A stretch of 64,000 bases of DNA, from contig CANMXN010000001.1 in assembly GCA_947501885.1 (NCBI GenBank), positions 1,736,001 through 1,800,000 of the forward strand. The letters are read 5' to 3'. Below are positions 43,009 through 52,898 of this stretch, in pieces; position 1 is the first letter of the stretch, and each line of letters starts with the position of its first letter. Under the pieces are notes generated by a model. The model was not told the origin of the DNA and did no database searches. It saw only the letters and a list, made by a program, of their open reading frames with translations. Source of the stretch: an uncultured Sphingorhabdus sp. (GTDB taxonomy: Bacteria; Pseudomonadota; Alphaproteobacteria; Sphingomonadales; Sphingomonadaceae). A program made the position numbers and the translations under genes.

Positions 43009-44660
43009 TAGGCTGCTTTCTGATCATCGCCTTTGGATATTTTCTTTGGTACATCACGTTCAGACCGCAATGCAGCGGCTTGGCCAACGGTAATGCGCGG
43101 GCCATCTGTGTTATTTTCACCTTGCGCGATGACCTTATTGGCTTCTTGTAATATCTCACTGGCGATACTATTTTGTTCACCCTCATCGCCGCTTTCATGA
43201 TATTCGGCATCTTCGTTGACGTTCCAAATATTATAAATGCGTTTGCCTGCTTCGATATTTTCAACGGTGAGCATGGATGTCATCATTGCATGGTCTTGAT
43301 TGTTATAACGATGCATACCGTTACGACCGACCATGTGAAGATTGGGATATTTTTCTTCTAATTCTTGACGCATATGTTCAACATTTGCGGCATATTCATC
43401 ATCATAAACAGGATAAGCTTTTTCTTGACGTACGACGCTACCACCGACCACGTCCTTAGGATCGCATAGACCAAGGATTGCCATTTCTTTTTTCGCAAGT
43501 TCGATTAATTCTTCGTCGCTAGATGACCATAGACCATCATTTTCAAAGCAGAAATATTCCAGACCGACACAGGCTATATCTTTATCAGGCACCATTTCCG
43601 GAGACCAGCTACGGAAATTTTGGACGCGGCCGACTTGTACCTTACTATCGTGGATATAGATCCAATTATCAGGGAATAAGTCTTCAGATTTAATCATTAA
43701 TGCAACTGTTAGAAAATCACGATATTTTAGATTATCGGATTGAAAGCTGCTGGCTGGTAGCGGATGAATACGGGCAGACAATTCGCGCATCGGGGCGCTG
43801 CTAATTACATGTTTTGCCGTAATGACAGTTTCGCTGCCATCTGCTTTTGATGCGCTCATTCGCCAATCGCCATTTGTGTCTTGGGCAAGCTGTTTTAGGC
43901 CATGCCCCATTAAGACATTATTGCCTTTGGATAGGACAAAATCGCGTGCTGCATCCCACATCATACCAGGGCCAAGGCGCGGATAACGAAATGTTTCGAG
44001 CAAGGTTTTGGTTTCCATGCCGTCATTGGGTTTTTTATTCAAACCTAATGAACGTTTCAATCCATCAACCACCGCGCTCCAGAGTGATAGGCCTTTAATG
44101 CGCTGTGCTGCCCAATCGGATGACATCTCATCGCACGGCATGCCCCATACTTTCTCTGTATAGGTTTTGAAAAAGATAGAATAAAGCTTGTGGCCAAATT
44201 GATTAACGGTCCAATCTTCAAAGCTTTTGATATTTTTATTCGGAAATGCTCGTGCTTTAACATAGCTAATCATGCACAATGTAGATCGGAAAATACCCAA
44301 ATTCCATAAAGCCTCAAAGGCCCGTAGCGGATAGCTGTAAAATTTGCCTTCATAATAGATACGGCTCATGCGTGGGCGCTGAATAAAATCATCGGGAAGT
44401 ATTTCATTCCACAAATCGACGACTTCTTGTGACTTGGAAAAGAAACGGTGCCCGCCAATATCAAAACGGAATCCTTCATATTCTACGGTGCGGCTAATGC
44501 CGCCAACATAATGTTCATCTTTTTCAATAACAGTGACACTATATCCTTTTTTGGATAGCAAATAGGCTGCGGTTAAACCAGCGGGCCCCGCACCAATAAT
44601 AGCGACATCCACATTATAGGGATCATTTTGGGTGGTTTCTGACACATTATTTGCGCTCAT
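43008..44660 (-). CDS. FAD-dependent amine-oxidase-like protein (COG1232 type)
   Basis: 550 residues. The N-terminal Rossmann motif is [30 protein letters not shown]; then [15 protein letters not shown] and a C-terminal flavin-binding stretch ([30 protein letters not shown]). The architecture is that of UDP-galactopyranose-mutase/protoporphyrinogen-oxidase-like flavoproteins often paired with sugar-lipid genes. It heads the operon leading to gtrA, sulfatase-fold and GT-C genes. The ATG at 44660 has AGGAAATC upstream; the ATG at 44675 adds 5 residues. The reaction is undetermined. Confidence 0.8.
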   Translation of the reverse strand: MSANNVSETTQNDPYNVDVAIIGAGPAGLTAAYLLSKKGYSVTVIEKDEHYVGGISRTVEYEGFRFDIGGHRFFSKSQEVVDLWNEILPDDFIQRPRMSRIYYEGKFYSYPLRAFEALWNLGIFRSTLCMISYVKARAFPNKNIKSFEDWTVNQFGHKLYSIFFKTYTEKVWGMPCDEMSSDWAAQRIKGLSLWSAVVDGLKRSLGLNKKPNDGMETKTLLETFRYPRLGPGMMWDAARDFVLSKGNNVLMGHGLKQLAQDTNGDWRMSASKADGSETVITAKHVISSAPMRELSARIHPLPASSFQSDNLKYRDFLTVALMIKSEDLFPDNWIYIHDSKVQVGRVQNFRSWSPEMVPDKDIACVGLEYFCFENDGLWSSSDEELIELAKKEMAILGLCDPKDVVGGSVVRQEKAYPVYDDEYAANVEHMRQELEEKYPNLHMVGRNGMHRYNNQDHAMMTSMLTVENIEAGKRIYNIWNVNEDAEYHESGDEGEQNSIASEILQEANKVIAQGENNTDGPRITVGQAAALRSERDVPKKISKGDDQKAA

Positions 44661-44732
44661 TACGGATTTCCTCATCGTTAATGCATGCTAAAAAAGCTTG
44701 ATAGAAGAGTAATGAACAAAATATGCTAATAG

Positions 44733-44740
44733 ATGGTTAA
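44733..44740 (-). promoter_or_regulatory. CtrA-like half site TTAACCAT
   Basis: An exact TTAACCAT octamer on the minus strand, upstream of the flavoprotein operon. A TTAA at 44757-44760 and another at 44769-44772 follow with 8 bases between, but the TTAA-N7-TTAACC arrangement is not met. A single octamer could be chance. Confidence 0.2.
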
Positions 44741-44885
44741 CGCGGCATTAGGAATTTTAACTTTTTTGTTAATTTTTGTAATTTGGTTTATTTTTGAGAT
44801 GAATTGTTAGAGCAATTTAATGCCTGCCTTAGTTCACATAATCATTAATTCATTTGCTATTTGTTGAAAAACCGCGCATTGGCCC

Positions 44886-45063
44886 ATGCAGCGCAAAGAT
44901 GAGCCAATATAAAGCTCATAGATTTGGCAGCGCGAGCAGTGCTTATGGCACCGGCCAAACGAACAAAGCGTCATTAAAAAAAGCTTCCCTTATCGCGCGG
45001 GTCGTTATCAGAATGGCAATCGGCCTTTCTGTTGTGAACTCCGCTGCGCCTTTTGCGCTGCAT
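44886..45063 (+). promoter_or_regulatory. Long-range stem in the DEAD-box helicase leader
   Basis: ATGCAGCGCAAA at 44886-44897 is the exact reverse complement of TTTGCGCTGCAT at 45052-45063, a 12-base arm pair separated by 154 bases. The 3' arm ends 15 bases before the helicase start codon at 45079, so pairing would fold the whole leader and sit next to the ribosome binding site. RNA helicases are known to control their own leaders, which makes autoregulation an attractive idea. The leader also contains a 56-codon frame ending at 45069. Confidence 0.45.
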
Positions 45064-45078
45064 AAATGAAAGACATAT

Positions 45079-46581
45079 ATGTCCTATTTCTCTGACTTGG
45101 GCCTTGCCCAGCCTATATTAAAAGCCCTCGAAGAAGATGGCTATGACACACCAACCCCCATCCAAGAACAGGCTATACCTTCCTTGATGAAAGGCCGCGA
45201 CTTATGCGGTATTGCACAAACGGGTACAGGTAAGACTGCTGCTTTCAGCCTGCCATCGCTTGATTATTTCGCCCGCAATGTAAAGCCGCGCCCGCACAAG
45301 GGGTGCCGGATGTTGATATTATCACCAACCCGCGAATTGGCAGCGCAAATTGCCGAAAATGTGCGTAAATATAGCCGTTATTTGGGTCTATCGGTTCAAT
45401 GTGTCTTTGGCGGCGTTCCCGTTAATGCGCAAAAACGCAAATTACAAAATGGCGTGGATGTGTTGGTGGCGACGCCAGGGCGCTTGCTCGATTTGATCGA
45501 TCAAAAAGCATTCACCATCAAAGACGTAGAGATATTTGTTCTCGATGAAGCTGATCAAATGATGGATATGGGTTTTATTCATGCGCTCAAAGCGGTTGAT
45601 AAATTATTGCCAAAAAAACGCCAAAGCCTCTTCTTTTCGGCCACTATGCCCAAAGCAATCGCCGAGTTAGGCAATCGGTTCTTGCATGATCCCCTGCGCG
45701 TTGAGGTGGCTCCGCAATCGACCACGGCAGAGCGCGTTGAGCAATATATGACCAAGGTCGACCAGAAGGAAAAGCACGCTCTTTTAGTGCATTATATCCA
45801 ACATAATGATGTCGAACGAGCATTAGTCTTTACCCGCACCAAACATGGCGCAGACCGCGTGGTGCGCCATCTACAAGGCAGCGGGATCGAAGCCCGCGCT
45901 ATCCATGGTAATAAATCTCAAGGCCAGCGTACGGCTGCGCTCCAAGGTTTCAAACATGGCGAAGTAAAGATATTGGTTGCGACCGATATTGCTGCACGCG
46001 GTATCGATGTTCCGGGTGTTAGCCATGTGTTCAACTTTGAAATCCCCAATCTTCCTGAACAATATGTCCACCGTATTGGACGCACAGCACGGGCGGGGGC
46101 TGATGGTATCGCGATCAGCTATGTCGCGCCTGGGGATGAGCGGGCTTATATGAAGGATATTGAGCGTTTGACGGGGGTACGTTGTATCCCAATGCCGCTT
46201 CCCGAGAATTTTCGAGAATTTGTTATCAAAATGCCGCCTCCTGCAAAGAAAAAGAGCGATGGCGGCGGCGGACGTTTTGGCGGTGGTGGCCGTAAAGGTG
46301 GTGGGCGCTCTGGTGGACGCGGAAAATCTGGAGGTGGTCGTGGCAAACCAAGTGGAAACCGCAGTGGCGGCAATCGTGATTCTGGCGGTGAGAGCAGCGG
46401 TGAGAGATCACCGAATGGCGAGCGTTCATCAGGCGATAAGTCGCGCAGGCCCAATAAACCTTCAGGCGGCAAGGCTGGCGCAAAACCCAATGCCAATCGT
46501 CCCAATGGCCCGCGTCCTAATGGCGGCCGCCCATCGAGTAAACGCAAAGGTAGCTATCGCCCGAATGACAAACGGGGTTAA
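45079..46581 (+). CDS. DEAD-box ATP-dependent RNA helicase (RhlE-like)
   Basis: 500 residues. The RecA-like core carries the Q-motif (YDTPTPIQEQAIP), motif I AQTGTGKTAAF, PTRELAAQI, DEAD at DEADQMMDMG, SAT, and in the second domain FTRTKHGADR, ARGID and HRIGRTARAG. After residue 390 comes a basic tail rich in Gly, Arg and Ser (RGG/RSGG repeats, then PNG/RPN runs) expected to be disordered and RNA binding. It acts in RNA remodelling, ribosome assembly and cold adaptation. The gene is preceded by a long leader with a possible long-range stem. Confidence 0.93.
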   Translation: MSYFSDLGLAQPILKALEEDGYDTPTPIQEQAIPSLMKGRDLCGIAQTGTGKTAAFSLPSLDYFARNVKPRPHKGCRMLILSPTRELAAQIAENVRKYSRYLGLSVQCVFGGVPVNAQKRKLQNGVDVLVATPGRLLDLIDQKAFTIKDVEIFVLDEADQMMDMGFIHALKAVDKLLPKKRQSLFFSATMPKAIAELGNRFLHDPLRVEVAPQSTTAERVEQYMTKVDQKEKHALLVHYIQHNDVERALVFTRTKHGADRVVRHLQGSGIEARAIHGNKSQGQRTAALQGFKHGEVKILVATDIAARGIDVPGVSHVFNFEIPNLPEQYVHRIGRTARAGADGIAISYVAPGDERAYMKDIERLTGVRCIPMPLPENFREFVIKMPPPAKKKSDGGGGRFGGGGRKGGGRSGGRGKSGGGRGKPSGNRSGGNRDSGGESSGERSPNGERSSGDKSRRPNKPSGGKAGAKPNANRPNGPRPNGGRPSSKRKGSYRPNDKRG

Positions 46582-47319
46582 ATTGGCGCGGCTGATGGAT
46601 GAACAGCTTATAAAATCGCCGTCATTCCCGCGCAGGCGGGAATCCAGCCGTTAGTGTTCTTGATAATATCATCCATCTACCATCATTCGCCCAATGATTA
46701 TGCACAACAATATCGTGCGCAATATTTACCGATGCTATTATGCGCTTTGGATCCCTGCCTTTGCGGGGCCGATGGTGGTTTTGTAGGAATGACGAAAGCG
46801 TATTGCGAATGGTAAATAGCTATAATCTCAATCACGTCATGCTGAATTTATTTCTGCATGATAGTATGCAATCATTGGTTATCCTGAACCAAGTTCAGGA
46901 TGACGAAGGCTGGTCAGGATGGCGAGAGTTGGTTTAGGATGATTATTTATAGTGAATATAATTACAAACTACGAACCCCATCACTCCCATGAAAATGGGA
47001 GTCCAGTATCTTATATATGTAAGCCTTACCACACACTGGATTCCCGCTTTCGCAGGAATGACGGTGAAGTGCGGGGGTAGCGATGGACTAAAGGGATAAT
47101 GGTTGCACTTTAACTTGCATGCTCCATCTTCTCCATGGTGAACCACCCCCCACCACTTAATACCAACCCTCACGATCTTATGCCGCTCTTGGTCATGTTG
47201 AGTTTATTTCAGCATCGATTGAAACCGGTCCGACGTTTCTATGATCAACGCAATAGACCCTGAACCAGCGGCCTGTCGGAAGCTAGGGTGACGATGTTGT
47301 TTTATGAATAATATTTCCA
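46582..47319. repeat. 738-base spacer made largely of palindromic intergenic repeats
   Basis: No gene is supported here. Palindromes in order: ATTCCCGC/GCGGGAAT at 46624-46643 (after GTC, as in GTCATTCCCGC repeats); a degenerate copy with TGGATCCC...AGGAATGACGA at 46747-46795; TCATGCTGAA/TTTCTGCATGA at 46837-46861; ATCCTGAAC/GTTCAGGAT at 46881-46901; ACTCCCAT/ATGGGAGT at 46983-47002; ATTCCCGC/GCAGGAAT at 47040-47059; TCATGTTGA...TTTCAGCATC at 47192-47216. They represent two families of the widespread TCATTCCCGC and TCATGCTGAA intergenic repeats. Some stems may serve as transcription ends for the helicase and purH genes. Confidence 0.8.
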
Positions 47320-48906
47320 TCAATGTCTAAAGTGGCGCATTCCCGTGAATACCATAGCAAGACCAGCCTCGTCCGCGGCGGCGATGACTTCATCATCGCG
47401 CATTGAACCGCCTGGTTGAATGACGGCGGTCGCGCCCGCATCTACGGCGGCCAATAATCCATCGGCAAATGGGAAAAATGCGTCTGATGCTACGGCGCTA
47501 CCCCGCGTTTTGGGGGCATCCCAACCATAAGTTTCCGCAGCCTCAGCGGCTTTAGCCGCGGCAATGCGTGCGCTGTCACGGCGGTTCATTTGCCCCGCGC
47601 CAACCCCTGCGGTTGCGCCATCCTTGGCATAAACAATCGCATTGGATTTGACATGTTTCGCGACCGTCCATGCAAATTGGCAATCGGCAAGCTCTTGGGC
47701 CGTGGGTGCGCGTTTGGTGACAACTTTCAAGTCGGTCTCTGCCACATGGCCATTATCGCGCGATTGCAGCAATAAACCACCAGCAATATTCTTAATCGCA
47801 AGGCCAGGGCGCCCTGGGTCGGGTAATTCGCCCGTAATCAGGAGGCGCAGATTTTTCTTCTTAGCAAAGATCGCACGTGCATCATCATCGGCGGCGGGGG
47901 CTGCTACCACTTCGGTGAAAATCTCGGTGATGGCTTCGGCGGTTTTACCATCCAATGGCCGATTACAAACCACGATACCGCCAAAGGCTGATACGCTGTC
48001 GCATTCCAATGCATTGCGATAAGCCGATATAATATCATCACCGCTGGCTACGCCGCACGGATTAGCATGTTTGACGATGACTACGGTGGGCGGGCCATCC
48101 TTAAATTCGCTCAGCAGTTCAAGCGCGGCATCTGCATCATTATAATTATTATAGGATAATGCCTTGCCTTGGACTTGCTCCGCCGCAGCAATGCCTTGGC
48201 TAGTACCATAAGGCAAATAGAGCGCAGCGGCTTGGTGCGGGTTTTCGCCATAGCGCAATATATCGCTGCGCGTCCCGCCAAAGGTAAGTGATTGCGGAAA
48301 CATCTCACCTTGATCGGCAAAAGCAAACCAATTAGCGATCATACTGTCATAAGCGGCTGTTGCTGCAAAGGCCTTTGCCGCCATTTTCTTACGGAAATCA
48401 AGGCTGGTTGCTCCATCATTCTCGCCCATTTCATTGAGCAAAGTCTGATAATCACTAGGATCGGTCATGATTGTTACAAAGCCATGGTTTTTGGCTGCGC
48501 TGCGCACCATTGAAGGGCCACCAATGTCGATATTTTCGATCACCTCAGGCCGATCCGCGCCTTTGGCGACGGTCTGTGCAAAAGGGTAAAGATTAACCAC
48601 GACCAGATCAATCGCGCTAATATTATGTTCCTGCATAGCCGTGACATGTTCTGCATTGTCGCGCACTGCGAGCAAACCGCCATGGACTTTGGGGTGGAGT
48701 GTTTTTATGCGGCCATCCATCATCTCAGGGAAATTGGTGACATCACTAATATCGCTTACTTCTAACCCAGCCTCTCGCAGGATTTTGGCGGTACCACCTG
48801 TGGAGATGAGCGTAACGCCATGATTAGCAAGGCTCTGTGCTAATTCTACCACGCCGCTCTTGTCTGATACGGATAATAGAGCGCGCTTAATGGGTATAGA
48901 TGTCAT
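47320..48906 (-). CDS. purH: Bifunctional AICAR formyltransferase / IMP cyclohydrolase
   Basis: 528-residue enzyme of the last two steps of IMP synthesis. The N-terminal 140 residues are the cyclohydrolase MGS-like domain ([41 protein letters not shown]). The rest is the formyltransferase with [10 protein letters not shown], the catalytic KHANPCG and SVSAFGG. Length is standard. An AAGGAATATC site precedes the ATG. The 10-base gap to the heparinase-like gene suggests that both are in one operon. Confidence 0.96.
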   Translation of the reverse strand: MTSIPIKRALLSVSDKSGVVELAQSLANHGVTLISTGGTAKILREAGLEVSDISDVTNFPEMMDGRIKTLHPKVHGGLLAVRDNAEHVTAMQEHNISAIDLVVVNLYPFAQTVAKGADRPEVIENIDIGGPSMVRSAAKNHGFVTIMTDPSDYQTLLNEMGENDGATSLDFRKKMAAKAFAATAAYDSMIANWFAFADQGEMFPQSLTFGGTRSDILRYGENPHQAAALYLPYGTSQGIAAAEQVQGKALSYNNYNDADAALELLSEFKDGPPTVVIVKHANPCGVASGDDIISAYRNALECDSVSAFGGIVVCNRPLDGKTAEAITEIFTEVVAAPAADDDARAIFAKKKNLRLLITGELPDPGRPGLAIKNIAGGLLLQSRDNGHVAETDLKVVTKRAPTAQELADCQFAWTVAKHVKSNAIVYAKDGATAGVGAGQMNRRDSARIAAAKAAEAAETYGWDAPKTRGSAVASDAFFPFADGLLAAVDAGATAVIQPGGSMRDDEVIAAADEAGLAMVFTGMRHFRH

Positions 48907-48915
48907 GATATTCCT

Positions 48916-50718
48916 TTAATTTATGAAGCGTAATTGCCAGCTATTATTAGCGCCGCCTTTACTCGCTTCGCCAGTAATAACCAATTGTTTCGTGGGATGC
49001 GCCAATCCATTTTCATCAACCCATAGGCTGTCATCAATTTGGATGTCTGAACCGCCGCCATGGAACAGCCATGTGCTACCATTTGCCATGCGTAATATTA
49101 GCGATTCCTTTTGTGCATTGGGGGTAATCTCAACATTGGCCCCCAGATGGAAACGAATATGATAGGGCATAGTCTTTTTGACTTTTTTGTGTGGATTGGG
49201 CAGTAAAATATCTTCGCCACGCAAATCTAAACCATCATCGCGCAAAATTAATATGCGCCTATGGGTAAAACCATTGGGCCGTAAATATCCATCATGGCTT
49301 GATTCAATGCGCGTGCCATTATTCACTTCGCGCCGGTCTAGCTCTACTTCATTCACGCCAGCCCCTAATTTACCGCCAACCAAAATCGCGGTACTGTTGC
49401 TGTCGGCAATGCATAATGTGCTATGTGCTGCTGTGGTGCGAAGGCCCCGTGCAAGAGTGGCTGGAATATTTTTGCTCAGCATAGCAGCACCCCCGCAATT
49501 TTGGAAAATATGCTGCCCTTCATGTGAAAATTCAATGGCTAGCGTGGAAGCACATCCTGTTGCAGACTGTTTGGCGGCTGGTGGCGGCGCGGCATCGACA
49601 AGCAGTACAGAATTACCAGCGGGGACACGCTGATAGCCCCAATCTAGCGCTTGGCGCTGCGGACGGACCCGAACATTGCTGGCATCGATAATAGCATTGG
49701 CAGTTGTGCTGCTAATATGGGGGGAGCCTTGCCATGCGGCGATACTGCCATCGGCGTGAGTTAAACCACGAAGGGCCGAAACACAGCGTGTGAGCGCATC
49801 TTTAATAAAATCGGGGGTTATTTGATCACGGACTTTGAAACAGCGGTCGATATAGGTTAGTAATTCCACAACAGTGATTAAATGAAGGGGTGATCTTGAT
49901 ATAACCCCGCCATCGGGAAATATACCGTCAATAATAGCGCTTTCAAGACCATGTTCACCAATAATACGGCGTGCATTATTTTCAGGTAAAAGTAATGATG
50001 CCGCTAATACGCCGCACCATGCGGCAATGCGCGGCAATCCAAGTTCTTCTTTGCCAGCGCTATGGTCTAAATAGCGCGCCATACGGGCAAAATGATTGAT
50101 GGTAAGTGATCGATAAACAGGATCTCGGCTTGATAATATTAGCGGAGAATGAGCCGCCATATTGAGGAAACGCCAAGCCACAATTTCAGGCCTCCATGCG
50201 TCTCCACGCGGTTTTTTACCGCATTCATTGAGCCATTTTTCATTAATTTGTTCGGCAAGAGTAATCGCCTCACCACGGTTAGTCGCACTTTCTATATCAC
50301 GAAGCCAGTCATAACGATGGATATAATTGATAAATGATGGCGGTAATAACAGCTCGGCGAAATCAGCATTTTCAATTATGATATCCATATCACGAAAAGC
50401 AAATTTACCCATTTTTATTGCAAGGCCGCGTTGCGGGTTTGGTGGCACGGGATCATTGGGTTTGGCAAGTAATCGCAAGGGAACATTGCCCGATAGACGT
50501 AATTTTTGAATGGGCGTGCGCCATGTTAATTTATGGAAAGCAAATGATAGTTTTTCGGCCAAAGATTGTGCTTTTGAAGGCTTGCGCACCATGATGGAGC
50601 GTTCATTGATAGGCCCGTCTATAGAGGTTTTTTGGTCGGCAGTATCGCTGGTTTGGGCGTTTTCAGACGAATCTCTATTGCTAAATAGAGGTCCATCATC
50701 TGTTGCTTCACCAGACAT
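48916..50718 (-). CDS. Heparinase II/III-family protein
   Basis: 600 residues with an N-terminal alpha-toroid region (PEIVAWRFLNMAAHSPLILSS..., YLDHSAGKEELGLPRIAAWCGVLAASLLLP) and a C-terminal heparinase II/III-like beta domain beginning near residue 355 and ending WQLRFIN. It lacks a signal peptide; the first 60 residues are polar. Family enzymes are polysaccharide lyases, yet this version lies between purH and rpe as in many alphaproteobacteria, without polysaccharide-use genes. Its substrate and location are therefore unknown. Confidence 0.82.
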   Translation of the reverse strand: MSGEATDDGPLFSNRDSSENAQTSDTADQKTSIDGPINERSIMVRKPSKAQSLAEKLSFAFHKLTWRTPIQKLRLSGNVPLRLLAKPNDPVPPNPQRGLAIKMGKFAFRDMDIIIENADFAELLLPPSFINYIHRYDWLRDIESATNRGEAITLAEQINEKWLNECGKKPRGDAWRPEIVAWRFLNMAAHSPLILSSRDPVYRSLTINHFARMARYLDHSAGKEELGLPRIAAWCGVLAASLLLPENNARRIIGEHGLESAIIDGIFPDGGVISRSPLHLITVVELLTYIDRCFKVRDQITPDFIKDALTRCVSALRGLTHADGSIAAWQGSPHISSTTANAIIDASNVRVRPQRQALDWGYQRVPAGNSVLLVDAAPPPAAKQSATGCASTLAIEFSHEGQHIFQNCGGAAMLSKNIPATLARGLRTTAAHSTLCIADSNSTAILVGGKLGAGVNEVELDRREVNNGTRIESSHDGYLRPNGFTHRRILILRDDGLDLRGEDILLPNPHKKVKKTMPYHIRFHLGANVEITPNAQKESLILRMANGSTWLFHGGGSDIQIDDSLWVDENGLAHPTKQLVITGEASKGGANNSWQLRFIN

Positions 50719-50730
50719 ATTTTTATCGAT

Positions 50731-51390
50731 TCACCCTCTTAATGCCTTAATATTTCCAGCATAATGATCTGGTCCGCCTTTAAATGTTGCGGTCCCCGCT
50801 ACTAATGTATCAGCGCCAGCGGCAATAGCGAGTGGAGCCGTTGTGCGGTCTATTCCGCCATCGACCTCTAGGCGTATATCGCATCCGCTTTCGTTAATCA
50901 TTGCACGGATAGCCTTGATTTTTTCTAACTGGCTATGGATAAATTTTTGACCGCCAAAGCCAGGGTTCACGCTCATTACGAGGATTAAATCAATATCGTC
51001 TATTAGATATTCTAGGCAATCAAGCGCCGTACCAGGGTTTAGCACTATCCCTGCCTTTTTACCCAGTGATTTGATATGTTGCACTGTGCGGTGTGGATGC
51101 GGCCCTGCCTCGGGATGGAAAGAAATAATATCGGCGCCTGCATCGGCAAAAGCATCAATATATTGGTCGACGGGAGAGATCATCAAATGAACATCAAATA
51201 TTTTGTCACTATGTGGGCGCAGTGCTTTTACGACATTTGGGCCGATGGTGATATTGGGCACAAAATGTCCGTCCATTACATCGACATGAATCCAATCACA
51301 CCCTGCGGCATCAATGGCTTGAATTTCTTCACCTAATTTTGCAAAATCTGCAGATAGGATAGAGGGTGAAATAATAATTTGTTTTGACAT
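50731..51390 (-). CDS. rpe: Ribulose-phosphate 3-epimerase
   Basis: 219-residue TIM-barrel enzyme interconverting ribulose 5-phosphate and xylulose 5-phosphate. Features: [15 protein letters not shown], the metal site [34 protein letters not shown] and EVDGGI near the C terminus. It follows rsmB on the same strand at 79 bases, and the heparinase-like gene starts 12 bases after its stop. Length and motifs are canonical. Confidence 0.96.
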   Translation of the reverse strand: MSKQIIISPSILSADFAKLGEEIQAIDAAGCDWIHVDVMDGHFVPNITIGPNVVKALRPHSDKIFDVHLMISPVDQYIDAFADAGADIISFHPEAGPHPHRTVQHIKSLGKKAGIVLNPGTALDCLEYLIDDIDLILVMSVNPGFGGQKFIHSQLEKIKAIRAMINESGCDIRLEVDGGIDRTTAPLAIAAGADTLVAGTATFKGGPDHYAGNIKALRG

Positions 51391-51469
51391 GGTGGGACGC
51401 TAGCGCCAGCCCTATTTTTGGGCAAGTGATTGGCGGCAATTCCCTGTGGAAATCTATGAACTTATAAGC

Positions 51470-52801
51470 TTATTTTGAACGGATCATCGCACCAGCAAAA
51501 AAGCCATCCATTCCGCCTTTATCGGCAAGCATATGCGGCAATGTTCTAATCCACCCTTGTTCGTTTAATGCTTCCTTGATGGGTACAGTCTTTGGGTCAA
51601 TGGGAACGAGAGCGAAATCATTATTTTCTTCTAAAAACTGGGTGATTTGATCTTCACCTTCTTCGCGCTCCATCGAACATACAGCATATATGATAATACC
51701 GCCAACTTTGACCCATTGAGCAGCACGGGCCAGTAAGGTATGTTGTTTCTTGGCAAGACGCATAATGTCATCTCTATCGATGCGTTGCAGTACATCAGGG
51801 TGACGGCGAAATGTCCCACTAGCCGTGCAAGGGGCATCGAGTAGGACAATATCAAAAGTAGTTTCATTATCCCATGCGCCAATATCGGCAGTGATAATAT
51901 CAGCATGAAGCTGTGCGCGGTTTAAATTTTGCTTGAGCCTTTCAATTCGCCGCTTGCTAATATCGAGGGCTGTGACATCAAATCCCATAGCCGCCAATTG
52001 CATAGTTTTACCACCAGGGGCCGCGCATAGGTCGAGTGCCGTTATAGCGGTCTTACCATTTGAGATATGCTTGGCCAAACGTGCGGGTAAACTTGCAGCA
52101 ATATCTTGCACCCACCATGCACCTTCATCATATCCTGGCAATTGTTCCACTGCATAGCCGCGTTGCAACCTGATATGACCATTGGTAAAGCTAATCGGTT
52201 TATGATCGGCCATTTGCGATAACCAATAGTCGCTACTATCTGGGTTTTTGAGCATTAGGTCCAACGGTGGGGGCGATAAGAGCGCTTGAGATGCGGCACG
52301 TAAAATATCATTTTCTTCATTGTTCCAATGTTCCCAGCGTGCGCTTACATGTTTAGGTAAGCTTGGGACTTCGGGCAGTCTAACCTGGTCACGATATAGC
52401 GCACCCATGACCCCATGAACCAATTTTCGTGGTCCCTTTTCTACGAGAGGGAGAGCAGTTGAAATAGCGGCATGGCTGGGCGTTTTTAGCACCAGCATTT
52501 GTGCTAAGGCTATGCGCAATACCATTCGAGCTTTAGCATTTTGGTCCAAAACTTGTTGGGTTTTGCTATCAATTAACGCATCCAAATCAACCTGCCATCG
52601 CAAGGCCTCATGGATGATAGCAATAGCATGGGCTTTGTCATTGGCGGGCAATCTGCGGCACGCATCTATTGCAGCTTGATCAAGCGATTGATCCCTTAAT
52701 TGTACTGCTTCCATCATAGAGAGAGCTGCACGCCGTGTTGGCAAGCCTGCACCATTATTATTGGGTTTGCGCATATTTTCAAAGTCTGTCTTTTTTGCCA
52801 T
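51470..52801 (-). CDS. rsmB: 16S rRNA m5C967 methyltransferase RsmB
   Basis: 443 residues with an N-terminal NusB-like helical domain (ACRRLPANDKAHAIAIIHEALRWQ) and a C-terminal SAM-dependent RNA (cytosine-5) methyltransferase domain. Marks: LDLCAAPGGKTMQLA, LLDAPCTASGTFRRHPDV (first catalytic Cys) and YAVCSMEREEGE (second Cys). It methylates C967 of 16S rRNA. Divergent from the DUF1674 gene across about 100 bases, a neighbourhood commonly found in alphaproteobacteria. Confidence 0.93.
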   Translation of the reverse strand: MAKKTDFENMRKPNNNGAGLPTRRAALSMMEAVQLRDQSLDQAAIDACRRLPANDKAHAIAIIHEALRWQVDLDALIDSKTQQVLDQNAKARMVLRIALAQMLVLKTPSHAAISTALPLVEKGPRKLVHGVMGALYRDQVRLPEVPSLPKHVSARWEHWNNEENDILRAASQALLSPPPLDLMLKNPDSSDYWLSQMADHKPISFTNGHIRLQRGYAVEQLPGYDEGAWWVQDIAASLPARLAKHISNGKTAITALDLCAAPGGKTMQLAAMGFDVTALDISKRRIERLKQNLNRAQLHADIITADIGAWDNETTFDIVLLDAPCTASGTFRRHPDVLQRIDRDDIMRLAKKQHTLLARAAQWVKVGGIIIYAVCSMEREEGEDQITQFLEENNDFALVPIDPKTVPIKEALNEQGWIRTLPHMLADKGGMDGFFAGAMIRSK

Positions 52802-52898
52802 ATGCTGCGCCTAATATGTTTTTTGATAATATGCCAATCTTATTGCCAAATATCTGCTCCTCTCTATACTGGGATCTTATTCTATTTATGAGGCAGTT

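Larger units (their letters stand above)
44661..45078. other. Spacer holding the flavoprotein promoter and helicase leader
   Basis: Divergent spacer of about 418 bases. ATGGTTAA at 44733-44740 is a CtrA-like TTAACCAT on the minus strand, 73 bases upstream of the chosen flavoprotein start. From about 44880 to 45078 lies the helicase leader with the distant 12-base inverted repeat described separately. A 56-codon frame from ATG 44899 to TGA 45069 runs inside the leader and has no recognisable product. Confidence 0.5.

Noticed and set aside
46146-46547. 133-codon proline-rich frame antisense to the helicase tail
   Set aside because: Produced by reading Gly/Arg-rich codons backwards; no biological pattern.
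46740-46937. 65-codon plus-strand frame inside the repeat spacer
   Set aside because: Composed of repeat palindromes; no start signal.
46619-47216. CRISPR array
   Set aside because: Palindromes are of different sequence and spacing, without constant repeats or cas genes.
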